A stretch of DNA of 64,000 nucleotides from NCBI RefSeq assembly GCF_017815135.1, contig NZ_JAGJCF010000005.1:248001-312000 (forward strand). The letters are read 5' to 3'. The notes under the pieces are model-generated. The model saw only the letters and a list, made by a program, of their open reading frames with translations, was not told where the DNA came from and did no database searches. Every line of letters begins with the position of its first letter. Position 1 is the stretch's first letter. Position numbers and translations under genes: made by a program. Positions 8,792-18,001 of this stretch are shown here, one piece after another. The stretch comes from Jiella mangrovi. GTDB taxonomy: Bacteria > Pseudomonadota > Alphaproteobacteria > Rhizobiales > Rhizobiaceae.

Positions 8792-9189
8792 TGGTCCTCG
8801 ACACGTCGGCGGTCGTCTCAGTCATTCTTTCAGAGGACGATGCCGAACAAATAAAGGGAGCTCTTTCGGTGAGTGAGGTTTCGGTGATATCGGCACCAAC
8901 GCTCCTCGAATCCCGCATCGTGCTAGGGGCACGAATTGGCGCATCCGCCAAGGCGAAACTCGACGCATTCATGAGCGCCGCGAACGTCGGGATCATGGAT
9001 TTCACCGAAGGACAGTCCGACATCGCCGCCGAGGCCTGGCGGCGCTATGGCCGTGGCTCTGGCAGTTCGGCGAAACTGAATTTCGGCGACTGCTTTTCCT
9101 ACGCGCTTGCCCGCTCGCTCGACGCGCCTTTGCTGTTCAAGGGCGACGATTTCGCGGCAACCGACGTGACGGCGGCGCTTCTACCATGA
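8791..9189 (+). CDS. VapC-like PIN-domain ribonuclease toxin
   Basis: 132-aa PIN domain, a metal-dependent RNase fold. The acidic active-site set can be read directly: D4 (MVLDTSAVV), E40 (APTLLES), D100 (LNFGDCFSYALA) and D119 (LFKGDDFAATD). Such toxins cleave tRNA or rRNA and are neutralised by the adjacent antitoxin. The ATG at 8791 shares its A with the antitoxin stop. At its other end the toxin TGA overlaps the coaBC start as ATGA (9186-9189). The pair thus sits in frame-linked fashion between ubiB and coaBC. The RNA target is unknown. Confidence 0.85.
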   Translation: MVLDTSAVVSVILSEDDAEQIKGALSVSEVSVISAPTLLESRIVLGARIGASAKAKLDAFMSAANVGIMDFTEGQSDIAAEAWRRYGRGSGSSAKLNFGDCFSYALARSLDAPLLFKGDDFAATDVTAALLP

Positions 9190-10406
9190 GCGCTCTTGCC
9201 GGAAAGCGGCTGCTCCTGATCATTGGCGGCGGGATCGCGGCCTACAAGTGCCTCGATCTGATCCGCCGGTTGCGCGAGCGAGGCGCAAGTGTCACACCGG
9301 TGATGACGAGGGCCGCCGCCGAATTCGTGACGCCGCTTTCCGTCGGCGCGCTCGCGGCGACGAAGGTCTTCTGCGATCTCTTCGACCGCGAGGACGAGCA
9401 GGATGTCGGCCACATCCGGCTGGCGCGCGAGCACGATCTGATCATCGTCGCGCCGGCGACGGCCGATCGCATGGCGCGGCTTGCCGGCGGCCTCGCTGAC
9501 GATCTGGCGGGCGCGATCCTGCTCGCGGCGCGCACCCCGATCCTGATGGCACCCGCGATGAACCCCGCCATGTGGGATCATCCCGCCACCCGGCGCAATC
9601 ACTTGCGGCTCATCGAGGACGGCGTGCACTTCGTCGGGCCGGCCAAGGGCGAGATGGCGGAAAAAGGCGAGGCGGGCACGGGCCGCATGGCCGAGCCCTT
9701 AGAAATCGTCGCGAAAGCCGAAGCCATTCTCGCGCCCTCCGGCCGGCCGCTCGAGGGGCTGACGGCGATCGTCACCTCCGGCCCGACCCATGAGCCGATC
9801 GATCCCGTCCGTTACATCGCCAATCGCTCCTCCGGCCGTCAGGGCCATGCGATCGCCGCGGCGCTCGCCGAAGCTGGTGCGTTGGTGACGCTGGTTTCAG
9901 GCCCGGTGTCTCTGCCCGATCCGAAGGGCGTCCTCGTCGTTCATGTGGAGACGGCCGCCGACATGCTGGCGGCGGTCGAGGCGGCGCTGCCGGCCGACAT
10001 CGCCGTCTTCGTCGCCGCCGTCGCGGACTGGCGCGTTGCGGCAGAGAGCGACCGCAAGATCAAGAAGACCGGCGACGGACCGCCGCCGCTCGCCCTTGCC
10101 GAAAATCCGGACATCCTCGCCACCATCGGCCACCACGACCAGCGCCCCGGCCTCGTCGTCGGATTTGCCGCCGAGACCGACGATCTTCTGGCGAACGCCC
10201 GAAAGAAACTGGCAAACAAGGGCGCCGATGCGATCCTCGCCAATGACGTGTCGCCGTCCGGCGGCGTTATGGGCGGGGCTGAAAACACCATTCGCCTCGT
10301 CACCGCAGACGGCGTCGAGGACTGGCCGAAGCTTGCCAAGGAGGCCGCCGCAAAGAGGCTCACGGCCTGGATCGCGGCAAAGCTTGCTGGCCGGGCAGGG
10401 ACATGA
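9186..10406 (+). CDS. coaBC: Bifunctional phosphopantothenoylcysteine decarboxylase / phosphopantothenate-cysteine ligase
   Basis: Catalyses two consecutive steps of coenzyme A synthesis. The N-terminal CoaC flavoprotein domain (about 1-185) has [16 protein letters not shown] and the substrate-binding PAMNPAMW motif. The C-terminal CoaB domain has [21 protein letters not shown] and the lysine-rich DRKIKKTG strap. 406 aa is standard. Its ATG overlaps the preceding toxin stop by 4 nt, and its stop overlaps dut by 4 nt (ATGA), so its translation probably depends on ribosomes coming off the toxin gene. The pathway partners panC and panB lie at the right end of the window. Confidence 0.96.
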   Translation: MSALAGKRLLLIIGGGIAAYKCLDLIRRLRERGASVTPVMTRAAAEFVTPLSVGALAATKVFCDLFDREDEQDVGHIRLAREHDLIIVAPATADRMARLAGGLADDLAGAILLAARTPILMAPAMNPAMWDHPATRRNHLRLIEDGVHFVGPAKGEMAEKGEAGTGRMAEPLEIVAKAEAILAPSGRPLEGLTAIVTSGPTHEPIDPVRYIANRSSGRQGHAIAAALAEAGALVTLVSGPVSLPDPKGVLVVHVETAADMLAAVEAALPADIAVFVAAVADWRVAAESDRKIKKTGDGPPPLALAENPDILATIGHHDQRPGLVVGFAAETDDLLANARKKLANKGADAILANDVSPSGGVMGGAENTIRLVTADGVEDWPKLAKEAAAKRLTAWIAAKLAGRAGT

Positions 10407-10873
10407 CGGGACAGGCGATGGAAGAGAGCGTGAGGGTCCGGGTCAAGCAGCTTGCCGAGGCGGGCGACGCTGCGCTGCCCGCTTATGCCAGCGACGGGGC
10501 GGCCGGAGCGGATCTGCGCGCGGCTCTTCATGAGCCGCTCGTACTGACGCCCGGCGCGCGGGCGCTGGTGCCGACCGGTCTCGCCGTGGAACTGCCGGCC
10601 GGCTACGAGATGCAGATCCGCCCACGATCGGGGCTTGCCGCCAAGCACGGCGTCACCGTCCTCAACAGTCCCGGCACCATCGACAGCGACTATCGCGGCG
10701 AGGTGAAGGTGCTGTTGATCAATCTGGGAAGCGAGTCCGTGACGATCTCGTCCGGCGAGCGCATCGCCCAGGCGGTGATTGCACCGGTGACGAAGGCAGC
10801 GTTCGTCTTTGTCGATACGCTGTCGGGAACGCAGCGCGGCGAGGGAGGCTTTGGCTCGACCGGCCGCGATTGA
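10403..10873 (+). CDS. dut: dUTP diphosphatase (dUTPase)
   Basis: Trimeric dUTPase, hydrolysing dUTP to dUMP to keep uracil out of DNA and supply thymidylate synthesis. All five family motifs can be found, including [16 protein letters not shown], the catalytic-Asp segment [10 protein letters not shown], and the C-terminal P-loop-like [12 protein letters not shown]. 156 aa is typical. The ATG at 10403 overlaps coaBC; an ATG at 10418 is an alternative. The coaBC-dut order is a long-standing alphaproteobacterial pair. Confidence 0.96.
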   Translation: MTGQAMEESVRVRVKQLAEAGDAALPAYASDGAAGADLRAALHEPLVLTPGARALVPTGLAVELPAGYEMQIRPRSGLAAKHGVTVLNSPGTIDSDYRGEVKVLLINLGSESVTISSGERIAQAVIAPVTKAAFVFVDTLSGTQRGEGGFGSTGRD

Positions 10874-10948
10874 GCCGGCGCAGAGCGACCGGCGGCAAGA
10901 AGGCTGTCAATGCGGGGCGTTGCCCGCATCGACGACCATGGCAGATGC

Positions 10949-11776
10949 TCAGCGCGGGACCGGCGCAACCACGCTTCGGGCGGGCTGATCGGCCAGACCG
11001 CGCAGGCGGCCACGGCCCTGGGCAGCCACCGGGGTGATGGTGCAGCGGTTTCGCCCGCCTTCCTTGGATCTGTAGAGATTGGCGTCGGCCGCCTCGTAGA
11101 CCCGCTCGAAGGGCTGCGGCGTGCGCATGAAGACGCCGCCGATCGACACCGAGAGCTGGGTGCCTTTGGTGCCGGAGCCGACATAGAGCCGGTTGATTGC
11201 CGTTCGCAGGCGCTCGGCGACCATCTCCCCCTGTTCGCAGGTGCCGCAGGGCAGCGAGACGACGAATTCCTCGCCGCCGAGCCGGCCGACGGCGTCGCCG
11301 TCACGCACGAGTTTCTTCACCGTGCCGGCGATCTTCTTCAGCGCGATGTCGCCCACCGGATGGCCGAGTCGGTCGTTGATGCGCTTGAAATGATCGGCGT
11401 CGATGATCAGCAGCATCAGCCCCCTGTCGGTCTGTCCGACGAGGCCCCGCAGATGGCGGCGAAATTTCTGGTCGAAGCCCTGCCGGTTGAGAACGCCGGT
11501 CAGCCGATCGGTCATCGCGGCACGCATCAGGCCGTCATTGTCGGCGTAAAGCGATGAGACGCGGAAGGCGAGATAAGCGAGATATGGCAGAGCGCCGACC
11601 GCGGAGATCGCCAATGTGAAGCCGACGGCCGGCATCATCACCGCTTCGCCGTAGGACCTGAAGAACCAGAGGGCCAATGCCGTCGAAGCCAGGGTCACGA
11701 TGATGGTAAGGAGGATAAATTCTCCGCAAACAGTTCTTGTACGTTCTGATGATTGGTTCATCAATTGATCCCGCAT
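10949..11776 (-). CDS. Membrane-anchored diguanylate cyclase (GGDEF)
   Basis: 275-aa protein that should make cyclic di-GMP. Two transmembrane helices (about residues 20-40 and 50-72) hold it in the inner membrane without an obvious sensor domain. The cyclase domain starts at MTDRLTGVLNRQGFD. It has the metal and substrate residues LLIIDADHFKRINDRLGH and the active-site GGEEF (167-171). An allosteric I-site RxxD (RDGD, 158-161) lies exactly five residues before it, so product inhibition is expected. No EAL domain. It is divergent from cysK, and no regulatory partner is adjacent. Confidence 0.9.
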   Translation of the reverse strand: MRDQLMNQSSERTRTVCGEFILLTIIVTLASTALALWFFRSYGEAVMMPAVGFTLAISAVGALPYLAYLAFRVSSLYADNDGLMRAAMTDRLTGVLNRQGFDQKFRRHLRGLVGQTDRGLMLLIIDADHFKRINDRLGHPVGDIALKKIAGTVKKLVRDGDAVGRLGGEEFVVSLPCGTCEQGEMVAERLRTAINRLYVGSGTKGTQLSVSIGGVFMRTPQPFERVYEAADANLYRSKEGGRNRCTITPVAAQGRGRLRGLADQPARSVVAPVPR

Positions 11777-12172
11777 AATTACTGTTCTTGCAACAGATCT
11801 GAACTTGCGATGATATTGCGGAGAAATATTTAAAGAAAGACTGTGCAGTGACAGGGAAAATTGCTTCAAACTGTAGCGACGTCGTGCCCTGGTAGAGCTG
11901 CTCGGCGCAAAGCTTTTCCGCCAATTCCCTGGCCTTTGGGACAAACCGGTCTCCAAGGCGCACCCTTTCAGACCTATGTTCATCCCAAGCGACGTTTCGA
12001 CGCAGAACGGACGGGACCGGCCCTGGCTGGCGACAAACCGGCGTCTTTCCGGTCTGAGACTCTCAGGGAGACGGGCGTCGATGGCGACGCCCTGCGGTCG
12101 AGACCATTCAACGGGTGAGGCACCCGTTTCACATGAACCGGCCAGAAGCCGGGCGATAACACGGAGGATATC
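11777..12172 (+). promoter_or_regulatory. cysK leader with four consecutive perfect hairpins
   Basis: The 396-bp gap between the divergent cyclase gene and cysK. The left part is AT-rich and probably holds both promoters. The last 120 bp before cysK contains four separate perfect stem-loops: CTGAG/CTCAG (12054-12066), GGGCGTCG/CGACGCCC with loop ATGG (12073-12092), AACGGGTG/CACCCGTT (12110-12128) and CCGGC/GCCGG (12138-12152). A GGAGG ribosome site sits at 12163-12167. The arrangement suggests a structured 5' UTR, but it matches no riboswitch class I recognise. Confidence 0.5.
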
Positions 12173-13165
12173 ATGGACAAGCCCGTCAACAAGACGCAGC
12201 CGCGCACGAAGGGCCGGGGGCGCATTTACGATTCCATCGCCGACACGATCGGCGATACGCCGCTGGTGCGTCTCGACAAGGTGGCGAAGGAATATGGTGT
12301 GAAGGCCAATCTCCTCGCCAAGCTCGAATTCTTCAATCCGATCGCCAGCGTCAAGGATCGGATCGGCGTCGCGATGATCGAAAAGCTCGAGGCTGACGGC
12401 AAGATCGAGCCGGGCAAGACGACGCTGGTCGAGCCGACCTCGGGCAATACCGGCATCGGCCTTGCCTTCGCCGCCGCCGCCAAGGGCTACAAGCTGGTGT
12501 TGACCATGCCCGAGACGATGTCGGTTGAGCGCCGCAAGATGCTGCGACTTCTGGGCGCCGATCTGGTGCTCACCGAGGGCGCCAAGGGCATGAAGGGTGC
12601 GATTGCCAAGGCCGAGGAACTGATCTCGCAGATTGAGGGCGCGGTGATGCCGCAGCAGTTCGAGAACCCGGCAAATCCCCAGATCCATCGTGTCACGACC
12701 GCCGAGGAGATCTGGAACGACACGGCCGGCGAGATCGACGCCCTCGTCGCCGGCATTGGCACCGGGGGCACGATCACCGGCGTCGGCCAGGTGCTGAAGG
12801 AGCGCAACCCGGCGATCCGGATCGTCGCCGTCGAGCCAGAGGCCTCGCCGGTCCTGTCCGGCGGCAATCCGGGGCCGCACAAGATCCAGGGCATCGGTGC
12901 CGGGTTCGCTCCGGCCATCCTCGATCGCGAGGTTTATGACGAGGTCATTCAGGTCTCGAACGAGGAAACCTTCCAATATGCCCGCATGGTGGCGCGGCTC
13001 GAGGGCATCCCGATCGGGATTTCTTCGGGCGCGGCGGTTCTCGCGGGCGTGAAGGTGGGTCAGCGCGAGGAGATGGCCGGCAAGACCATCGTCATCATCA
13101 TTCCATCCTTCGCCGAGCGCTATCTCTCGACGGCGCTGTTCGACGGCCTCGACGGCGACGCCTGA
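12173..13165 (+). CDS. cysK: Cysteine synthase (O-acetylserine sulfhydrylase A type)
   Basis: PLP enzyme that makes L-cysteine from O-acetylserine and sulfide. The PLP lysine lies in [11 protein letters not shown] near residue 60, the substrate loop is [13 protein letters not shown], and the phosphate-binding loop is [13 protein letters not shown]. 330 aa, with about 15 extra residues before the usual start of the fold. Good ribosome site (GGAGG, 5 nt spacing). The leader is rich in hairpins. A cystathionine beta-synthase activity cannot be excluded by sequence alone, but no CBS domains are present. Confidence 0.94.
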   Translation: MDKPVNKTQPRTKGRGRIYDSIADTIGDTPLVRLDKVAKEYGVKANLLAKLEFFNPIASVKDRIGVAMIEKLEADGKIEPGKTTLVEPTSGNTGIGLAFAAAAKGYKLVLTMPETMSVERRKMLRLLGADLVLTEGAKGMKGAIAKAEELISQIEGAVMPQQFENPANPQIHRVTTAEEIWNDTAGEIDALVAGIGTGGTITGVGQVLKERNPAIRIVAVEPEASPVLSGGNPGPHKIQGIGAGFAPAILDREVYDEVIQVSNEETFQYARMVARLEGIPIGISSGAAVLAGVKVGQREEMAGKTIVIIIPSFAERYLSTALFDGLDGDA

Positions 13166-13193
13166 CGACCCGCCTTCGGCAGGGATGCGAAAG

Positions 13194-13700
13194 ATGGACG
13201 TCTTCGCCCTTGCCGAACGGTCGATGCGCATGGATGACGACGCGTGGGAGCGCCACGCCAACCCGCTCAGCGTCTGGAGCCGGGTGGCGGTGCTCCCGCT
13301 TCTCGTCATTTCCGTCTGGAGCCGGCTCTGGCTCGGCTGGTGGTGCCTTGTGCCCATCGCCGCACTCGCCATCTTCATTGGCGTCAATCCAAGGCTGTTT
13401 CCGCCGCCGACGCGCCGCGACAGCTGGGCGGCACGCGCGACCTATGGCGAGCGGCTGTTTCTCGCCCGGAAAGACCGCCCCGTCCCACGTCACCACGAAC
13501 GCGCGGCCTTGATCCTCACGGCGATCGCCGTGGCAGGCCTCCTGCCTCTCGCCGTCGGGCTGGCTGTTCTTGAGGTCTGGCCGACGCTCTTCGGCCTCGT
13601 GCTCACCATGGTCGGCAAGCTTTGGTTCTGCGATCGCATGGTCTGGCTCTATGAGGATATGAGGAATGGGGAGCCGCAGGCTGCCTGTTCGGGCGGCTGA
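13194..13700 (+). CDS. DUF6653-like integral membrane protein
   Basis: 168-aa protein of unknown function. The N-terminal cytoplasmic part (DDDAWERHANPLSVWSR) resembles the DUF6653 family as I recall it. Two hydrophobic stretches follow close together (about 30-65), then a charged loop with a tyrosine-rich GERLFLARK segment, and another pair of membrane helices (about 105-140). The ATG at 13194 has AGGG 9 nt upstream and is preferred over the ATG at 13185. It lies 28 bp after cysK and may share its transcript. Confidence 0.65.
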   Translation: MDVFALAERSMRMDDDAWERHANPLSVWSRVAVLPLLVISVWSRLWLGWWCLVPIAALAIFIGVNPRLFPPPTRRDSWAARATYGERLFLARKDRPVPRHHERAALILTAIAVAGLLPLAVGLAVLEVWPTLFGLVLTMVGKLWFCDRMVWLYEDMRNGEPQAACSGG

Positions 13701-13766
13701 GTAGGGCTGGACGGTGACAGCCGCGCCTCATCGCCTATCTCCTGACTTCCAACAAAAGGAGACACC

Positions 13767-14192
13767 ATGCTGACGCTCGACAAGGCCCGCATCATCATCG
13801 CCGAAACCCTGAAGGCGGGCATCGCCCAGGGCCTGAAGCCGCTCACCATCGCCGTGCTCGATCAGGGCGGCGCGCTTATCGCTCTCGAACGCTCCGACGG
13901 CGCGTCTCGCATGCGGCCGGACATCGCCATCGGCAAGGCGAATGGCGCGATCGGCCTCGGCATGGGCTCGCGCGCGATCGGCAAGCGGGCTGAGCAGCAG
14001 GCCTATTTCGTTCAGGCGATGAACGCACTGGCCAAGGGCGTCCTGGTGCCGGTGCCGGGCGGCGTGCTGATCAAGGGCGAGGGCGGCGCGATCCTCGGCG
14101 CCGTCGGCGTGACCGGCGATACCTCCGACAATGACGAGGCAGCTGCGATCAAGGGGATCGAGGCGGCGGGATTTGCGGCCGACGGCGGCTGA
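13767..14192 (+). CDS. GlcG/HbpS-family haem-binding-like protein
   Basis: 141-aa protein of the GlcG/HbpS (DUF336) family. The characteristic opening LTLDKARIIIAETLK, the strand AVLDQGGALIALER, the helix PDIAIGKANGAIGLGMGSR and the PGGVLIKGEGGAILGAVGVTG segment are all clear. Family members bind haem or act in glycolate and propanediol contexts. No such genes are adjacent here, so the role is open. AAAGGAG precedes the ATG. The C-terminus is followed by a GCCGCC/GGCGGC hairpin (14195-14211). Confidence 0.85.
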   Translation: MLTLDKARIIIAETLKAGIAQGLKPLTIAVLDQGGALIALERSDGASRMRPDIAIGKANGAIGLGMGSRAIGKRAEQQAYFVQAMNALAKGVLVPVPGGVLIKGEGGAILGAVGVTGDTSDNDEAAAIKGIEAAGFAADGG

Positions 14193-14414
14193 TCGCCGCC
14201 GAAACGGCGGCAAATTTGCCCCCGGGCCGCGATCACGCGCGAATTGATGGCGTGCGCCTGAAACAATTGCGCCGTTTCGTGCGAAATCTTTCGCGACAGG
14301 CGGCCGGAGCGTGTTCAGCGCTCCTCAGTGTCGCCGGCGGGGTCGCCGGTCCTCGCGCAATCCGCCGGTCGGAGCGCGCGGTGCCGCCGGATGCCATTGA
14401 TCGAGGAGACGGGA

Positions 14415-15044
14415 ATGAAGCGCAGATCTCTTTTCGCACCGGCGGGCGCGCTCGCAGCTGTGACGCTGGCGCTCGGCACTGCCGGTTTTGCCGCCCCGGC
14501 GGGCGCTCAGAAGACCGAGACGGCGATCTTCGCCGGCGGCTGCTTCTGGTGCGTCGAGAGCGATTTCGACCATGTCAGCGGCGTCCTCGACACGACGTCC
14601 GGCTATATCGGCGGCAAGGCAGAGAACCCGACCTATTACGATCACGAGGGGTTTCGCGAGGCGGTTCGCATCACCTTCGACCCTTCGAAGGTCAGCTACG
14701 ACAAGCTGCTCGACGTCTACTGGCATTCCGTCGACCCGACCGATGGCGGCGGCCAGTTCTGTGACCGGGGCCATGCCTACACGACGGCGATCTACGCGAC
14801 CTCGAAGGAGCAGCTGAAGGAGGCCGAAGCCTCCGAGGCTGCGGTGAAGAAGGATCTCGGCACCGTGACGACCGAAGTCACCATGGCGCCGAAATTCTGG
14901 CCCGCCGAAGGCTATCACCAGGACTATTACAAGAAGAACCCGCTGAAATATCGCTACTATCGCACCGGCTGCGGGCGCAATGCGCGCGTCGAAAGCGTCT
15001 GGGGCGACAAGGCTTATATGGGCATCAAGGACCATATGGGCTGA
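14415..15044 (+). CDS. msrA: Peptide-methionine (S)-S-oxide reductase, exported
   Basis: Reduces methionine-S-sulfoxide in oxidised proteins. The catalytic GGCFWCVE motif has Cys43 and Cys46. The EVTMAPKFWPAEGYHQDYYKKNP block and a resolving cysteine in YYRTGCGRN are present. A signal peptide (MKRRSLFAPAG then a hydrophobic core, cleavage near residue 31) places it in the periplasm, unlike most cytoplasmic MsrA proteins. AGGAG lies just upstream of the ATG at 14415. No msrB is adjacent. It is convergent with the dehydrogenase gene on the other strand. Confidence 0.93.
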   Translation: MKRRSLFAPAGALAAVTLALGTAGFAAPAGAQKTETAIFAGGCFWCVESDFDHVSGVLDTTSGYIGGKAENPTYYDHEGFREAVRITFDPSKVSYDKLLDVYWHSVDPTDGGGQFCDRGHAYTTAIYATSKEQLKEAEASEAAVKKDLGTVTTEVTMAPKFWPAEGYHQDYYKKNPLKYRYYRTGCGRNARVESVWGDKAYMGIKDHMG

Positions 15045-15109
15045 TCCACCCACGCGCCGAGCCGCCCCGGAGAAATGGGGCAGGTTTGAATGAGAGCAGG
15101 TCGATCCGC

Positions 15110-15784
15110 TCAGCGCTGCAGCGGCTCCACCCAGATCTCGCCAGCGAGGACGTTTGCCGGCTGTGACAGCGCGTAGACGACGGCCCGCGCGATGTCGTCG
15201 GCCTCCAGCGCACCAGGCTTCGGTTCGTCGAAGAATGGCGTTTCGACCATGCCCGGCTCGATCAGCGTCACCTTGACGCCCTTTTCGCGCATTTCCTCGC
15301 GCAGATTGGCGCCGTATCCGGACATCGCCCATTTCGTCGCGCCGTAGACCGAGCCGGAAAGAACCTTTCGCCCGGCGCCCGAGCTGGTGATTAGGATATG
15401 GCCCTTGGCCGCGATGATCGCCTCATGGGCGGCCTTCACCGTGTACATGACGCCGAGAACGTTGGTCAGCACCATCTGCCGCCACTGCTCGGGATCGCCG
15501 CCGGACGTGCCCGAACCCTTCGTGCCGATGCCGGCATTGGCGAAGACGGCGTCGAGCCCGCCGAAACGCTCGGTGACCGCCTTCACGGCCGCCCGCTGCG
15601 AGGCATAGTCGGTGACGTCGCAGGATACGGCGAGCGCCTTGTCCTCGCCGAGTTCGGCGACGAGCCCGTCGAGCTTGTCCTTGCGCCGCGCGGCGAGCCC
15701 GACGCGGTATCCGGCTTCGACGGCGCGTTTGGCGCTGGCAGCTCCGATGCCGCTCGACGCCCCGGTGATGAGCAGGGTTTTCAT
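15110..15784 (-). CDS. Short-chain dehydrogenase/reductase (classical SDR)
   Basis: 224-aa Rossmann-fold oxidoreductase. The cofactor motif TGASSGIG begins near residue 7, the NAG motif FANAGIG near 80, the catalytic Ser lies in ITSSGAG and the YxxxK pair in YGATKWAMSG. AARRKDK after the second beta-strand suggests NADP(H) preference. The short C-terminus DILAGEIWVEPLQR-like tail resembles the YdfG/serine-dehydrogenase group. The substrate is not predictable. GGAGAG precedes the ATG at 15784. It is divergent from dps. Confidence 0.85.
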   Translation of the reverse strand: MKTLLITGASSGIGAASAKRAVEAGYRVGLAARRKDKLDGLVAELGEDKALAVSCDVTDYASQRAAVKAVTERFGGLDAVFANAGIGTKGSGTSGGDPEQWRQMVLTNVLGVMYTVKAAHEAIIAAKGHILITSSGAGRKVLSGSVYGATKWAMSGYGANLREEMREKGVKVTLIEPGMVETPFFDEPKPGALEADDIARAVVYALSQPANVLAGEIWVEPLQR

Positions 15785-15996
15785 GGGTCTCTCCCGTGTT
15801 GGTTGGAGGGCCATCTGGTGCTGACGGGCCGGCCCGCAACCATCTGCGGGATCATCCAGCGTGGTTCGAGGCGCATCCTTGCGGTGACACTGCGTTTCGG
15901 AACCTCGGATCGATCCGCTGGTTTATCGGCCAGAAACGCGAGGCACCGCATATCGCGGCCACTCGACACAATCTCATTGTTCGAAGGGAGTATTTC

Positions 15997-16506
15997 ATGG
16001 CCAAGGCCAACAAGTCCGGCAAGACCAAGCTGCATCCGACCAAGAACCCGATTTCCGAAAACATCCGCGGATCGATGGTCGAGCTGCTGCAGACCCATCT
16101 GGCGACATCGGTGGACATCACCTACCAGACCAAGCAGGCGCATTGGAACGTCAAGGGGATGAACTTCATTGCCGTGCACGAGCTGTTCGACGATCTGCAC
16201 GAAGTGGTCGAAGGCTATGTCGACGACATCGCCGAGCGGCTGACGGCTCTCGGCGGCCAGGCGCACGGCACCGTGCAGGCGGCGGTCGACAACTCGGTGC
16301 TCGATCCCTATCCGCTCGATCTCGTCAAGTCCGAGGATCATCTGAAGCGGCTCTGCGATTCCTACGCGACCTGGAGCAAGGCCGTGAAGGAGGGCATCGA
16401 GGAAGCCGGCGAGGCCGGCGACGACCTGACCGAGGATCTTCTGACCGAGGTCGGCCGCGGTCTCGACAAGTCGATCTACTTCCTCGAGAGCCATTTTCAG
16501 GCCTGA
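15997..16506 (+). CDS. dps: Dps, DNA-binding ferritin-like protein
   Basis: Dodecameric mini-ferritin that oxidises Fe2+ with hydrogen peroxide and protects DNA in stationary phase. The ferroxidase residues H49, H61, D76 and E80 line up with those of E. coli Dps by spacing. The lysine-rich N-terminus (MAKANKSGKTKLHPTKNP) would provide DNA binding. 169 aa. The ATG at 15997 has GAAGGGAG upstream. A terminator follows. Its neighbours (msrA, an SDR) suggest an oxidative-stress neighbourhood, but no OxyR site is evident to me. Confidence 0.95.
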   Translation: MAKANKSGKTKLHPTKNPISENIRGSMVELLQTHLATSVDITYQTKQAHWNVKGMNFIAVHELFDDLHEVVEGYVDDIAERLTALGGQAHGTVQAAVDNSVLDPYPLDLVKSEDHLKRLCDSYATWSKAVKEGIEEAGEAGDDLTEDLLTEVGRGLDKSIYFLESHFQA

Positions 16507-16565
16507 GGGTGCAAGGAAGGCCCGACTCGGTCTGGCCTTCCCGGCAATTTCATGATGTTCAACGG

Positions 16566-16590
16566 GGGCGGCGCGCGGCGTCGCCCTTTT
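16566..16590 (+). terminator. Intrinsic terminator after dps
   Basis: GGGCGGCG pairs with CGTCGCCC (one G-U pair), followed by TTTTCGTT. A second perfect hairpin, GGAAGGCC/GGCCTTCC at 16515-16541, lies between it and the dps stop. Confidence 0.6.
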
Positions 16591-16633
16591 CGTTGCGCCC
16601 TCTCTCCCAACGATCATCCGACCGGAGCCGCCC

Positions 16634-17956
16634 TTGCTGACCCTGTTCGACCTGGCCGCCCTGCTGCTCGTTCTGGCCGCGCTGTTCGGCTATTTCAACA
16701 AGCGGCATCTCGGCCTGCCGAGCAATGCCGGGCTGTTGATCCTGGCGCTGATCTCCTCGCTCGTTCTTATGGCTCTTTCCTGGGCGTTTCCGGGCCTCGG
16801 CTTTCCGACGACGATCCGCGACACGGTCGCCGGGATCGACTTCAACGAAACGCTGATGGAGGGGATGCTCGGCTTCCTGCTGTTTGCCGGCGCCCTGCAT
16901 GTCGACTGGGAAGCGTTGAAATCGCGCGCCCTTTCGGTCGGGCTGATGGCGACCTTCGGGGTCCTGATCTCGACGGCGATCTGCGGCACCGGCTTCTACT
17001 ACCTCGCGGCCTCAGTCGGCGCGCCCGTCGACTTTGCCTGGGCGCTGGTCTTCGGCGCGCTGATCTCGCCGACCGATCCGGTCGCCGTTCTGGCGACGCT
17101 GAAGACGATCTCCGGCGTGCCGAAGCGGCTCGAGATCGACATGGCGGGCGAGTCGCTCTTCAACGACGGTGTCGGCGTCGTCGTCTTCACCATCCTCGTC
17201 GGCGTGGCGACGGGCTCGTCGGGCGAGCATCTGACGGTGTCCCTCGCGGTCCAGCATTTCGTCGTCGAGGCTTTCGGCGGGGCGATCTTCGGCGGCATCA
17301 CCGGCTATCTCGCCTATCGCATGATGCTGAAGATCGACGATTATCCGGTCGAGGTCCTGATCTCGCTCGCCCTCGTCATGGGCACCTATGCGGCCGCCCA
17401 TCAGATGGGCCTGTCCGGGCCGATCGCCGTCGTCGTGGCCGGCCTCCTGATCGGCGATCGCGGCGTCGCCTATGCGATGAGCGATCTCACCCAGCGCTAT
17501 CTGCACGGCTTCTGGACGCTGATCGACGACATCCTCAACGCCGTCCTGTTCATGCTGATCGGGCTCGAACTCCTCGTCGTCGATTTCACCTGGCAGACGG
17601 CAGCACTTGCGGCGCTGGCGATCCCGCTGGTGCTGACTGCGCGGTTCTTCGCCGTCTATCTGCCCTTCCAGATCGTGCGCCTGCGCGAGCGCTTCTCGCG
17701 CGGCATCGTCGCGGTGCTCACCTGGGGCGGCGTGCGCGGCGGCATCTCGGTGGCGCTGGCGCTGTCCTTGCCCGAAGGGCCGCAGCGCGACCTGATCGTG
17801 ACCGGGACCTATGCGGTGGTGATCTTCTCGGTGCTCGTCCAGGGCCTGACGCTGGAGACGCTGGTGAAACGCGTCGTCCGGCCGGAGGAGGGCGATCCGT
17901 CGCGTGAGGAGGTGGCGGCGGCAGCCTCTGGTGAGACGGCGAGTTCAAAGGGCTGA
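16634..17956 (+). CDS. CPA1-family Na+/H+ antiporter (NhaP type)
   Basis: 440-aa inner-membrane cation/proton antiporter with about 12 hydrophobic segments. The ion-binding core is visible: FGALISPTDPVAVLATLK (the ND/DP region of helix 5) and ESLFNDGVGVVVF (helix 6), plus the CPA1 arginine motif in LTWGGVRGGISVALALSLP. It would exchange Na+ or K+ for H+ in pH and salt homeostasis. The start is TTG at 16634, with GGAG 6 nt upstream. The C-terminal tail is short and hydrophilic, with no TrkA domain. Confidence 0.9.
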   Translation: MLTLFDLAALLLVLAALFGYFNKRHLGLPSNAGLLILALISSLVLMALSWAFPGLGFPTTIRDTVAGIDFNETLMEGMLGFLLFAGALHVDWEALKSRALSVGLMATFGVLISTAICGTGFYYLAASVGAPVDFAWALVFGALISPTDPVAVLATLKTISGVPKRLEIDMAGESLFNDGVGVVVFTILVGVATGSSGEHLTVSLAVQHFVVEAFGGAIFGGITGYLAYRMMLKIDDYPVEVLISLALVMGTYAAAHQMGLSGPIAVVVAGLLIGDRGVAYAMSDLTQRYLHGFWTLIDDILNAVLFMLIGLELLVVDFTWQTAALAALAIPLVLTARFFAVYLPFQIVRLRERFSRGIVAVLTWGGVRGGISVALALSLPEGPQRDLIVTGTYAVVIFSVLVQGLTLETLVKRVVRPEEGDPSREEVAAAASGETASSKG

Positions 17957-18001
17957 GGGGAGGCGGTGTGATCGGTGCCCGCCGGTTCGCGTCTGTGTCG
18001 A

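Noticed and set aside
12008-12046. GGGACCGGCCC stretch resembling part of a SAM-I riboswitch
   Set aside because: The downstream conserved SAM-I elements and the closing helix are not found. The likeness is limited to one GC-rich segment.
12054-12066. CTGAGA motif as a thiamine-pyrophosphate riboswitch before cysK
   Set aside because: The second conserved TPP block (ACCTGATCNGG-like) and the required P1/P2 pairing are absent; the CTGAG forms a simple local hairpin.
10949-13387. 812-aa reading frame on the minus strand
   Set aside because: Only its last 275 residues (from 11776) encode the GGDEF protein. The rest is antisense to cysK and to its leader, with no domain of its own.
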